A DNA stretch of 35,908 bases, from positions 1 to 35,908 of the forward strand of contig JAFGWM010000058.1 in the NCBI GenBank assembly GCA_016937155.1, in the 5' to 3' direction. Shown piece by piece: positions 23,082-31,195 of the stretch. Numbering within the stretch: position 1 is the stretch's first letter; every line of letters begins with the position of its first letter. The stretch comes from Deltaproteobacteria bacterium. GTDB taxonomy: Bacteria > Myxococcota_A > Polyangia > HGW-17. Below the pieces are notes generated by a model. It searched no databases. It had not been told where the DNA came from and saw only the letters and a program-made list of their open reading frames with translations. Position numbers and translations under genes: made by a program.

Positions 23082-24278
23082 TTATTTTTTGGCAGTTTTG
23101 TTATTTTGCTTTTTAGAAAAACTGGTTCGTCGATAAAAATACCCTGCCGGATTTTCAGCATATCTGCTTTCACCGTCGATATGACCCAGTTGAACCCAGA
23201 ATCCCGGGTTCTTCCGTATATCAACATGAATGTGGTAACCATTGGGATAATATCCAATCCCAAGTTTATAGGATTTTTTCACATCACGTCTCTTTAGAAA
23301 ATATCTGGCAAGAGTTTTTCTGTTAACACCATCAAATGTAAAATCAAGGGCATCACCTAAAACATGTCTTGAAGTTCTTGAAGCATGAGGTGGCTGTCTG
23401 CAACCGGAGAAAATACTTACCTGGGGCATTCCAAAATGTATCCATGCTTCGTACACTTCAACCAGTAGCCTGTAATTGAGAGACATGGTTTTTCCGGTGC
23501 GGAAACATCTGGCAACATGATTGAATTCCTTAAGAGCCTTTTTCCTGAGCACACCTCTGGAATCGTACAGACGTATTTTCACCAGTTCGCCAGTATGCAG
23601 ATGATATACAGGCATTGAGGGATACTTTGACAGCCTTTTTGAACGACTTACCTTTATCTTCCTTTTATCATTTTTTTTAAGAACAATTTTTTGTTCCTTG
23701 TGACTTCTTTTTGCCATAAGTCTGATTCCACTTACTGATTTACTCTGACTTATTTTAAGATGTCTGACATGTAATCGCTTTCCTGAAACCTGGTTTTTAC
23801 CGGTAGCCACTTTGTTGTGGTTCTGTCTTTGACTTTTTCTATTTTTACTCAGATAAGCAGTATTTCTCTTTCTGTATTTCCTCAATCTCGAGTTTTTAGA
23901 AAGTTTCTTTCCATGCGCCACAGATCTGTTGAATTTTGGTGTGCGAACTGTCTTTCTACTTACAACTTTTTTCAGGCCTTTATTCAAATCTGACCTTTTA
24001 CTTTTCCGTTTTAAAATTCTGCGTTTTCTGGATTTCATCCCTGTTTTTTTTGCAAAACTCTTTTTACCTCTCGTTTTATTGGATACTTTTGCTTTTACTT
24101 TAAGGGGTGATTTTCTAATTCGGTTTCTTTGGACAGTTTTTCTTCGACTTTTTCTCAAACGAAGATTCCTCTTAGCTCTTAAACTTCGTTTGGTTTTTAC
24201 AGCGGATGTCAAAACATTTCCGTTTGTTACAGGAAAACTGATACTTAAAAATATTGATATAATCAAAGTGGCGAACAT
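23082..24278 (-). CDS. M15/DUF882-like peptidase with a long polycationic N-terminal linker
   Basis: 398 residues from ATG 24278, which has AGGAGG 9 bases upstream; the ATG eight codons earlier precedes that site. A short signal peptide ('MFATLIISIFLSISFPV') is followed by about 180 residues almost saturated with Lys and Arg and lacking predicted folded segments. The C-terminal ~150 residues resemble YcbK/DUF882 (peptidase M15-like): 'VSIFSGCRQPPHAS', then 'SRHVLGDALDFTF' and 'NGYHIHVDIR'. These supply the His, Asp and His-x-His zinc ligands of D,D/L,D-type endopeptidases. It is probably periplasmic and acts on peptidoglycan cross-links. The basic linker could tether it to anionic envelope polymers. 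First gene of the mpl operon. Confidence 0.83.
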   Translation of the reverse strand: MFATLIISIFLSISFPVTNGNVLTSAVKTKRSLRAKRNLRLRKSRRKTVQRNRIRKSPLKVKAKVSNKTRGKKSFAKKTGMKSRKRRILKRKSKRSDLNKGLKKVVSRKTVRTPKFNRSVAHGKKLSKNSRLRKYRKRNTAYLSKNRKSQRQNHNKVATGKNQVSGKRLHVRHLKISQSKSVSGIRLMAKRSHKEQKIVLKKNDKRKIKVSRSKRLSKYPSMPVYHLHTGELVKIRLYDSRGVLRKKALKEFNHVARCFRTGKTMSLNYRLLVEVYEAWIHFGMPQVSIFSGCRQPPHASRTSRHVLGDALDFTFDGVNRKTLARYFLKRRDVKKSYKLGIGYYPNGYHIHVDIRKNPGFWVQLGHIDGESRYAENPAGYFYRRTSFSKKQNNKTAKK

Positions 24279-24427
24279 GTCGTTATGCCTCCTACATGTC
24301 ATACATTAAACCACTCTGACTACAAGTCAAAATTTTGAGCAAAATTTCAAACTTGATATTTTCCGGTATAAGTAGTATTGCTTCAATGTGTATTTTTTGA
24401 ATAATATTTAACGGTATAGGTTTACAA

Positions 24428-25609
24428 ATGAGAATCAGCCGCACTTTAATTCTGTTTTTATTTTTTAGTTTGTTTTCATTCAGCAGCTCAGCTAACGACA
24501 ATGTTCTCAAACGCAGCAGCACTATGACTTTTACTGAGGGTTACATTGACAGTCATTTTGCAGTAAGCCCGGCAGGCACTCACCTTGCATATATTGCTGT
24601 ATCCAGTAACGGGAAAGCCGCTTTGAAAATACATCCTCTGGCAGGAGGAAAAACAGTTTCGGTTGATATAACAAAATTTACCAACGAACCAATGGAGATA
24701 CGTTTTTCTTCCGATTCCAGACTCCTTTTTGTTTCAAGGATTGCCAAATCCTCAAAAGACTGGGCTGTTTTTACAACTGCCGGTATCGAAAAAGGACAGA
24801 TTAAGGGTTCCGACGACACTGTCTCCTCTTCATTTGGTGGTAAGCCAACAATTACTGCTTATTCGCTCAGAAAGTCCACATCCAGCCAGGTTCATACTGT
24901 TGATATTTATGATGTGGATAAAATGAAAAAACCAGTAAAGACTTTCAAAATATCAGCTGATGTCCGTGGGCGTATGAAAAAACCCGAACTCATGGATATT
25001 GCATATTTTTCCCCTGATTACATGAAAGTCTACGTTAAAATCATCGGTAAATATGATAAAAAATCCGACTCCAAACTTCCTGATGTAAACGGGATATTTG
25101 ATGTTGAAACATCAAAACTTACCCGTGGTAAATCCATATCAAATAATTCACTCTGGGATAAGGATTCCATTACGTTTTCAAAATATCAGGGACTTACTCA
25201 CATTCTAAATCTCACTGGAGTACCAAAAACAAGCGGAACCAGTGGTTCCTTCAAATACGGACTGGGAATCAGAAACTGGAAACCGGTGAAGCCCTCCTAT
25301 AAGCTGGGAAGATACGAATTCAGCACTCTCAAAGCCCAGAGGACACATTCCCTCAAGGGAGATCTGATATATTCCATGTTTATAGATCCTCAGAACCCCA
25401 TTGTTCTGAAACAGATGAAGTCTGAAGAGCGTTTTATCCACTTTTTCACCCTGAATATCAAAAGTGGTGACTCTAAACGAATTGGTGCAGTAAAAGCAAA
25501 GGATGGCCTCATCAGATGGAGTCTGGGTGGAAAATACGTTGCAGTTATGAGACTTCACAAGAACTGGATAATCGGAAATACTTCTCTTGAAATTTATCGA
25601 ATCGACTGA
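24428..25609 (+). CDS. Exported beta-propeller-like (TolB/WD-like) protein
   Basis: 393 residues. 'MRISRTLILFLFFSLFSF' then 'SSSAND' is a signal peptide cut near Ser-Ser-Ala, so it is periplasmic. The mature chain is built of repeated beta units of the form 'HFAVSPAGTHLAYIAV', 'RFSSDSRLLFVSR', 'YFSPDYMKVYVKI', 'RWSLGGKYVAVMRL', as in TolB-type or DPP-IV-type propellers. No hydrolase domain follows. A binding or scaffolding role is likely; nothing more specific can be read. The ATG has only a weak AGG 7 bases upstream. Divergent from the M15-like peptidase gene across about 150 bases, which must hold both promoters. Confidence 0.75.
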   Translation: MRISRTLILFLFFSLFSFSSSANDNVLKRSSTMTFTEGYIDSHFAVSPAGTHLAYIAVSSNGKAALKIHPLAGGKTVSVDITKFTNEPMEIRFSSDSRLLFVSRIAKSSKDWAVFTTAGIEKGQIKGSDDTVSSSFGGKPTITAYSLRKSTSSQVHTVDIYDVDKMKKPVKTFKISADVRGRMKKPELMDIAYFSPDYMKVYVKIIGKYDKKSDSKLPDVNGIFDVETSKLTRGKSISNNSLWDKDSITFSKYQGLTHILNLTGVPKTSGTSGSFKYGLGIRNWKPVKPSYKLGRYEFSTLKAQRTHSLKGDLIYSMFIDPQNPIVLKQMKSEERFIHFFTLNIKSGDSKRIGAVKAKDGLIRWSLGGKYVAVMRLHKNWIIGNTSLEIYRID

Positions 25610-25671
25610 CGAGCCTTTTCCCCAAAATAAATATTCAATGATAAACAATCATAACAGAAGGATTTCTCGTA

Positions 25672-25863
25672 ATGAATGTGACCATTAACGGTGAAAAAAA
25701 GATTATTAATCAGGGCACAAAAATCAGAGACCTTGTGATTGATCTTCTGGATGCCAGACGGGCACTGGTGATTGAAATCAATGGAATGATTACTTCCGAT
25801 TTTGATACTGCACTTTCAGATGGAGACACCGTTGAAATTGTAACCTTTGTGGGAGGCGGATGA
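25672..25863 (+). CDS. thiS: ThiS-like sulfur carrier protein
   Basis: 63 residues. It starts 'MNVTINGEKKIINQGTKIRD' and ends 'GDTVEIVTFVGGG', the ubiquitin-like fold with the C-terminal Gly-Gly needed for adenylation and thiocarboxylate formation. ThiS supplies sulfur for the thiazole half of thiamine; MoaD-type carriers serve molybdopterin, and others cysteine or tungsten cofactors. Length and the 'EIV..VGGG' end favour ThiS. No thiF, thiG or thiE is beside it, so the pathway is unconfirmed. AAGGA lies 9 bases before the ATG, and the stop overlaps the following lipoprotein start by 4 bases. Confidence 0.85.
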   Translation: MNVTINGEKKIINQGTKIRDLVIDLLDARRALVIEINGMITSDFDTALSDGDTVEIVTFVGGG

Positions 25864-26258
25864 TGAAAGTCATAATTTCTTATTTTCTGTTTTTTTCAAC
25901 TATTCTCCTTTTTTCCTGCCAGACACCGTCACAGGGGCCTAAAGAAACAGCTGTTGCTTTCGCTTCGTATATTTTAAGTGACCTTACTCAGGAAGCATGG
26001 AAACTTCTTGACAGTGAAACACAGAATAAAATCCTTCTGAAGTTGAATAAATCCACTGTACCAGGACTCAAACCGCACAGACTTCTGGTAACCGTTCCCC
26101 AATCAAGAGATAAGTGGTCAGGGGAGAAAAAAATCGAACTTATAGAAGAAAATGACAATACCGCCAGAGTCAGAATTTCCGTCGGGAAAAAAATGTCTGT
26201 TATTCTGAATCTCCTGAAGGAAAAAGGGGAATGGAAGGTATCTCTCAACATTGGATGA
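25860..26258 (+). CDS. Small lipoprotein, DUF4878-like
   Basis: 132 residues. Lipobox LFSC (Cys20). The mature part runs 'PKETAVAFASYILSDLTQEA', a helix pair, then 'ARVRISVGKKMSVILNLLKE' and closes 'KGEWKVSLNIG'. This layout, with a final '(E)W K V' strand, is typical of small NTF2-like/DUF4878 lipoproteins. Function unknown. It overlaps the thiS-like stop by 4 bases (ATGA), and GGGAGG in the thiS tail serves as its ribosome site. asnS starts 49 bases further on with its own site. Confidence 0.75.
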   Translation: MMKVIISYFLFFSTILLFSCQTPSQGPKETAVAFASYILSDLTQEAWKLLDSETQNKILLKLNKSTVPGLKPHRLLVTVPQSRDKWSGEKKIELIEENDNTARVRISVGKKMSVILNLLKEKGEWKVSLNIG

Positions 26259-26307
26259 ATTCTAAAATGTTAAAATAACTAATTTATAACCGAGGAGTAT
26301 TCTGGTT

Positions 26308-27681
26308 ATGAGAATCAAAGAAATACTGGGAAAAAAATTAATCACTGATTCCATTACTGTATCAGGATGGGTAAGAACCAAAAGAACCAGCAAAAGTGTA
26401 ACATTCATTGAATTGAATGATGGAAGCTGCTTTTCCAATCTTCAGGCTACTGTTGACAATACTGAATTTGAAGAAACTGTTTCAGGTATTTCCACTGGAA
26501 CAAGTGTTGAGATGAGTGGTGCACTTATCCCCTCCCCTGCATCCGGACAGGACATTGAACTTCAGGTGAAAAACATAAAAATTCTTGGGGGAGTATCTCC
26601 TGATTATCCGCTGCAGAAAAAGCGTCACAGCTTTGAATTCCTCAGGGACATAGCCCATCTCAGACCCAGAGCAAATACTTTTGGTGCAGTTTTCAGAATC
26701 CGTAATATCCTGGCATATTCGGTTCATGAGTTTTTTCAGGAAAGAGGTTATGTTTACCTTAACTCCCCCATCGTTACCACCAGTGATTGTGAAGGTGCCG
26801 GAGAAATGTTCAATGTAAGTACATTCAACATGGAAAATCCACCCCGCACAGATAAAAACGAGATTGACTGGACTAAAGATTTCTTTGGGAAAAAAGCATC
26901 ACTTACCGTCAGCGGTCAACTTGAAGCTGAAATTTTCGCCACAAGCATCGGTAACTGCTATACATTTGGTCCAACCTTCAGAGCTGAAAATTCAAATACC
27001 TCCAGACATCTAGCTGAGTTTTGGATGATTGAGCCCGAAATCGCTTTTGCAAACCTGAAGGAAGACATGGACGTAGCTGAGGCCTTTGTAAGACACCTTT
27101 TCAAAAAGGTAATTGAAAAGGGTGGGGATGATCTTGATTTCATAAACAAAAGAATAAGCCAGGGAATTACCGACCTTCTGGAAAAACTCTCCAAAGCTGA
27201 TTTTACCAGAATCACATATACTGAGGCTATTGAAATTTTAGAGAAATCCGGGGAGAAATTCGAGTATCCACCATCATGGGGTATTGATCTTCAGTCAGAG
27301 CATGAACGTTATCTGACTGAAAAAGCCTTCGATGGACCAGTGTTCGTAACTGATTACCCCAAGGACATCAAAGCATTTTATATGAGAATGAACGATGATG
27401 GGAAAACAGTGGCAGCAATGGATCTTCTTCTTCCCCGTGTTGGAGAAATAATCGGGGGCAGTCAAAGAGAGGAACGATATGATATTCTCCTTGACAGAAT
27501 TAAACAACTGGGACTGAATCCTGAAGATTATTGGTGGTATATGGATCTCCGCAAATATGGAACCGTAGAACACAGCGGATTCGGACTGGGATTTGAGCGG
27601 ATTGTTCAGTTTGTTACCGGAATGTCCAACATCAGAGATGTAATCCCATTCCCGAGGGCTCCAGGCTTAGCTGAGTTTTAG
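26308..27681 (+). CDS. asnS: Asparaginyl-tRNA synthetase
   Basis: 457 residues, the usual bacterial length. The N-terminal OB-fold binds the anticodon ('[20 protein letters not shown]'). The class II catalytic core has motif 2 '[21 protein letters not shown]' split over about 225-246 and motif 3 '[12 protein letters not shown]' near the C-terminus; '[10 protein letters not shown]' is the Asn/Asp-binding strand. The AsnS-specific '[10 protein letters not shown]' ending excludes AspS. It charges tRNA-Asn directly. GAGGAG lies 10 bases before the ATG. Head of an asnS-nadK-recN run. Confidence 0.97.
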   Translation: MRIKEILGKKLITDSITVSGWVRTKRTSKSVTFIELNDGSCFSNLQATVDNTEFEETVSGISTGTSVEMSGALIPSPASGQDIELQVKNIKILGGVSPDYPLQKKRHSFEFLRDIAHLRPRANTFGAVFRIRNILAYSVHEFFQERGYVYLNSPIVTTSDCEGAGEMFNVSTFNMENPPRTDKNEIDWTKDFFGKKASLTVSGQLEAEIFATSIGNCYTFGPTFRAENSNTSRHLAEFWMIEPEIAFANLKEDMDVAEAFVRHLFKKVIEKGGDDLDFINKRISQGITDLLEKLSKADFTRITYTEAIEILEKSGEKFEYPPSWGIDLQSEHERYLTEKAFDGPVFVTDYPKDIKAFYMRMNDDGKTVAAMDLLLPRVGEIIGGSQREERYDILLDRIKQLGLNPEDYWWYMDLRKYGTVEHSGFGLGFERIVQFVTGMSNIRDVIPFPRAPGLAEF

Positions 27682-27694
27682 TGGAAAATCCATA

Positions 27695-28549
27695 ATGAAA
27701 AAAATCGCTCTGGTCGTAAAATGGCATGACGAAAACGCTCATGAATTTGCAACAGTACTGGCTTCATGGCTCAGTACCATGGGCTATATGGTACTTTGTG
27801 AATCTCCAAGCTCAATTCCTTACGCTCAGGGTGTCGATTCAGATGAACTTGTATCAACATCAGAGGTTATGATCGTTCTTGGGGGAGATGGAACTTTACT
27901 GCATGCAGCCTCCCTGATGCAGAAAACCGTTATTCCGGTGATTGGCATCAACATGGGTTCACTTGGATTCCTGACACCATTTACCAGCAGAAACTGCAGA
28001 ACAGGAATTGAAGCTGCTCTTCAGGGAAAGCTGAAAAAAGCTCCCAGAGCGCGTCTGGACACTCGTCTTCTAAGAAACAACAACGAAATATTCCGTACAC
28101 TTGCATCCAATGATGTTGTTATCAATCATGATAAAATGGCCCGCCTGATGGAAATACACTGTCATGTTGATGATGCTTTTGTTGCATCCTATAAAAGCGA
28201 TGGTCTGATTGTATCAACACCGATGGGCTCAACAGCGTATGCACTTGCAGCCGGTGGCCCGGTACTTTCTCCTGAAATGGATGCCGTCAGCATTGTTCCC
28301 ATCTGTCCACATCAACTTACTCAAAGGCCAATGGTTATTCCATCCAGCTCATGCCTTAGCGTAAAAGTCCATCAGAAAGCATTCCTGACAGTTGATGGAC
28401 AAAGGGGATGCGTGGTACAGCCGGATGACCTGATACTTATATCCGAAAGTCTCAAACCTCTGATGGTATTTTTACCTGATGATTATTCCATATTCAATGT
28501 TCTCCGGCATAAACTCAGCTGGGGAGTTCGGGAATCTTCCGATGCTTGA
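27695..28549 (+). CDS. nadK: NAD kinase
   Basis: 284 residues. The kinase motif GGDGT is at 63-67, followed by 'GINMGSLGFLTPF', 'NDVVINHD' and the C-terminal 'SDGLIVSTPMGSTAYALAAG', which bind NAD and ATP. It makes NADP+ from NAD+ in the cytosol. It begins 13 bases after asnS with a weak site, and its last codons overlap the recN start by 8 bases. nadK-recN adjacency is common in bacteria. Confidence 0.97.
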   Translation: MKKIALVVKWHDENAHEFATVLASWLSTMGYMVLCESPSSIPYAQGVDSDELVSTSEVMIVLGGDGTLLHAASLMQKTVIPVIGINMGSLGFLTPFTSRNCRTGIEAALQGKLKKAPRARLDTRLLRNNNEIFRTLASNDVVINHDKMARLMEIHCHVDDAFVASYKSDGLIVSTPMGSTAYALAAGGPVLSPEMDAVSIVPICPHQLTQRPMVIPSSSCLSVKVHQKAFLTVDGQRGCVVQPDDLILISESLKPLMVFLPDDYSIFNVLRHKLSWGVRESSDA

Positions 28550-30257
28550 ATTTCTGACGATTAAAAATCTTGCTGTAATAAGTGATGCTGAAATCGAGTT
28601 TTTTCCAGGTCTTAATGTGATTACCGGAGAGACCGGAGCAGGAAAATCAATGGTTGTGCAGGCTCTTGGAATGCTGAGAGGTGACAGAGCTGATTCAGGA
28701 TGGATTCGAGCAGGAGAAGAAAATGCAGTGGTGGGAGCCACAATTGACTGCGGTGAAAGTATTTCAGTTGAACTTTCACAGTATCTGCCTGAAGAATCCT
28801 TTGATGATGATCCTCAACTTGTCCTGGAAAGAATAATCTCAAATCAGGGAAAAAACAGAGTCCGAATTAATGGTTCACTTTCAAAACTCAGAACTCTTTC
28901 TCTGTTAAGCAGTGAAATTATTGAACTTACAAGTCAGCATGATCAGGTAAAACTTCTATCTCCTTCAAATTACAGCGCCATTGTTGATACTTATCTCGAT
29001 GATAAGGATCTTCCGGCCAAACTCAGGAATAAACTAGCTGAACTGGACACCATTGACAGCCGCCTGAATGAATTAAAGACCGGAAGTATAGAAAATCAAA
29101 GACGTATGGAAATACTGGAGTTTCATATAAAGGAACTTAAAAACGCTGATATTGAAGAGGGAGAGTATGCTTCTCTTTTGCAGTTGTCGAAAAAAATCTC
29201 CTCTCTGTCTGAGATTGTATCCTCTGCACAATGGGCTGAATTTTCCATCTCCGGTGACGAGAGCAGCATCCTTAATATGCTCGGTGAAATTATACGAAAA
29301 ATTTCACTTTATCATGATATTGAGCCCGAATTTGCTGAGGCAATAGAGAATCTGGAAAAAGCCAGAGAATTATTGCTGGATGCATCATCCATTTTCAGAC
29401 ACAGCGGTGACAGAGAACTCCCTGATTTTAATCCTGATGACATTCAGAACAAGCTTCATATTATGGAGAAACTTTCAAAAAAACACGGAGTTGGAAGCCC
29501 TGATGAACTCATCGCTGTACTTGAGAATCTGGAGTCTGAATTTAATTCATTTTCCAATGACGAAAGCTCTATTCCAGAGCTTGAAAATACTTTAAACACT
29601 TTAAGAACTGAAGCACTGAAGCTTGCAGGGGTACTTACTGCTGAAAGAAAAAAATGTGCACGAAAGCTGTCTAACCAGGTAAAAACAGAACTCATGGATC
29701 TGGGCTTTACAAACGCTGATTTCATTGTAGAAATTGAGCCCAGAACACCTTCAAAAAACTCAAAAACATGTCGTATTTATGATGACTTATACATCTCTGA
29801 TGAAGGAGCTGATAAAGTTTCGTTTCTGTTTTCAGCTAACCCCGGTCTTCCACCAAAACCACTTTCAGAAACTGCAAGCGGTGGTGAAATAAGCCGCATC
29901 CATCTGGCCATGAAATGCGCTGCCAGCGGGTTTCAGAATACTCTAACAACTATCTATGATGAAGTTGATACAGGCATCGGGGGTGAAACTGCAAATATGG
30001 TGGGGAAAAAACTGAAAAAGATATCGTTGAACCGTCAGGTGATATGTATTACCCATCTGCCTCAGATAGCAGCTTTTGCGGATCACCATTATACAGTGCA
30101 TAAGGAAATAAAAGATAACCAGACTTGGACAAAGGTAAAAAAACTGAGTAATGATGAACGAATAACAGAAGTAGCCAGAATGATGGGAACCATTTCTGAC
30201 GATGCCGTCAAATTGAGCAAAGCCCTCATAGAAAATGGGAAATCTACTGATTTGTAA
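28542..30257 (+). CDS. recN: DNA repair ATPase RecN
   Basis: 571 residues, the normal size. The SMC-like N-terminus 'MLEFLTIKNLAVISDAEIEF' leads into the Walker A 'GETGAGKS' (about 29-36). A coiled-coil middle follows, then the ABC signature 'SETASGGEISRIHLAMK' and Walker B 'TIYDEVDTGIGGETA'. RecN works in double-strand break repair on DNA. ATG 28542 begins exactly at the conserved 'MLEFL' and overlaps nadK; the longer in-frame start at 28479 would add 21 unconserved residues inside nadK. Last gene of the plus-strand run. Confidence 0.97.
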   Translation: MLEFLTIKNLAVISDAEIEFFPGLNVITGETGAGKSMVVQALGMLRGDRADSGWIRAGEENAVVGATIDCGESISVELSQYLPEESFDDDPQLVLERIISNQGKNRVRINGSLSKLRTLSLLSSEIIELTSQHDQVKLLSPSNYSAIVDTYLDDKDLPAKLRNKLAELDTIDSRLNELKTGSIENQRRMEILEFHIKELKNADIEEGEYASLLQLSKKISSLSEIVSSAQWAEFSISGDESSILNMLGEIIRKISLYHDIEPEFAEAIENLEKARELLLDASSIFRHSGDRELPDFNPDDIQNKLHIMEKLSKKHGVGSPDELIAVLENLESEFNSFSNDESSIPELENTLNTLRTEALKLAGVLTAERKKCARKLSNQVKTELMDLGFTNADFIVEIEPRTPSKNSKTCRIYDDLYISDEGADKVSFLFSANPGLPPKPLSETASGGEISRIHLAMKCAASGFQNTLTTIYDEVDTGIGGETANMVGKKLKKISLNRQVICITHLPQIAAFADHHYTVHKEIKDNQTWTKVKKLSNDERITEVARMMGTISDDAVKLSKALIENGKSTDL

Positions 30258-30294
30258 TTTAGCTCTGAAGAACAGCCAATATCCGGTTTCCTGC

Positions 30295-30951
30295 CTATTT
30301 ACCGCATGAAATTGTCACATACTGAGATACATACTCTTCACATAACATACCATTGTCAGTCGTGGGCACAATACATCCTCCACTGACAGATGAATAACCC
30401 ATTTCACGCATACATTCAGTTAATGTAGACAAAGAAGAAGAATCCAGTGTTGATGAAACATCCACAAGTTCATCATAGCATTCAGGTACAGCATCACATA
30501 TCAGTGAGTCAGTATCCGCACAGTGATACTCAACAAAGTATGAATCAACATAGTTACAGTATTTCGTTGCACAGTCGGAAGGACAGGAATCTAGACTTTC
30601 CTCAGTAAAGAACTCAGTTGAATAAAGTGGACACAAACCATCCCCACAATAGTAATTGCATTCAACTCCCATTGATTCATTCAATTTTTCCAGATACAAA
30701 TCTCCGAGACCGGTAACAGGACATGTATTGTCCTCCCTAAGTAAAACTACACCATATAATTGCCAGAAATCCACTTCATCGGGATCTTCAAGCGCATTGA
30801 ATTTCTCAACACAGTTATCAATCTTGCATTGTCCTCCGCACTGTTCCAGCCATCTGTTGAGCCTTGAACAGGTGTTTTCAGCACTCCAGTATGATTCATT
30901 TTCACACCCAACAAGAAAAACAAGACCCATCAATATTATGATTTTTTTCAT
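30295..30951 (-). CDS. Cys-rich lipoprotein, function unknown
   Basis: 218 residues. Lipobox LVGC (Cys16). The mature part holds about twenty Cys, in pairs such as 'CGGQCKIDNC', 'CGDGLCPLYS' and 'LDSCPSDC'. The second and third fit a 'CGDG-C...C..DC' module common in delta-proteobacterial surface proteins. It should be folded by disulfides in the periplasm or at the surface. I do not recognise an enzymatic domain. GGAGA lies 6 bases before the ATG. Convergent with recN, 37 bases apart, and its upstream region carries a direct repeat. Confidence 0.75.
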   Translation of the reverse strand: MKKIIILMGLVFLVGCENESYWSAENTCSRLNRWLEQCGGQCKIDNCVEKFNALEDPDEVDFWQLYGVVLLREDNTCPVTGLGDLYLEKLNESMGVECNYYCGDGLCPLYSTEFFTEESLDSCPSDCATKYCNYVDSYFVEYHCADTDSLICDAVPECYDELVDVSSTLDSSSLSTLTECMREMGYSSVSGGCIVPTTDNGMLCEEYVSQYVTISCGK

Positions 30952-30971
30952 ATATATTCTCCATAAAGCTT

Positions 30972-31129
30972 AAAACCGGTTACAGAATAATCATTGCATC
31001 ACTTCGATTAAATAATTCTAAGGAGAGCATAAACTCTCAGTATTTTCTTTCCTTGTCAATGATGATTTTTAGCCTGACCATGGTCCATAAAATATATGGA
31101 AAAAATAATTAAAAAACCGGTTACAGAAT
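30972..31129. repeat. 17-bp perfect direct repeat, 141 bp apart
   Basis: AAAACCGGTTACAGAAT occurs at 30972-30988 and again at 31113-31129, in the gap between two minus-strand lipoprotein genes. A tandem 10-mer (AGACAATCGA twice, 31135-31154) lies just beyond the second copy. The repeat contains the palindrome AACCGGTT. It could be a paired binding site upstream of the Cys-rich lipoprotein gene or the scar of a small element. No gene lies between the copies. Confidence 0.75.
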
Positions 31130-31195
31130 TAGAAAGACAATCGAAGACAATCGATACCAGAGTTTTAAAAAAAGACCTGATAAACGTCAATCCAT

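Noticed and set aside
28479-28541. Longer recN start inside nadK
   Set aside because: RecN proteins begin at the 'MLEFL' strand encoded from 28542; the upstream codons belong to the nadK C-terminus in another frame.
31150-31195. Possible terminator with T-run after the CotH-like gene
   Set aside because: On the minus strand a T-run does follow the stop region, but I could not form a stem longer than about three pairs before it.
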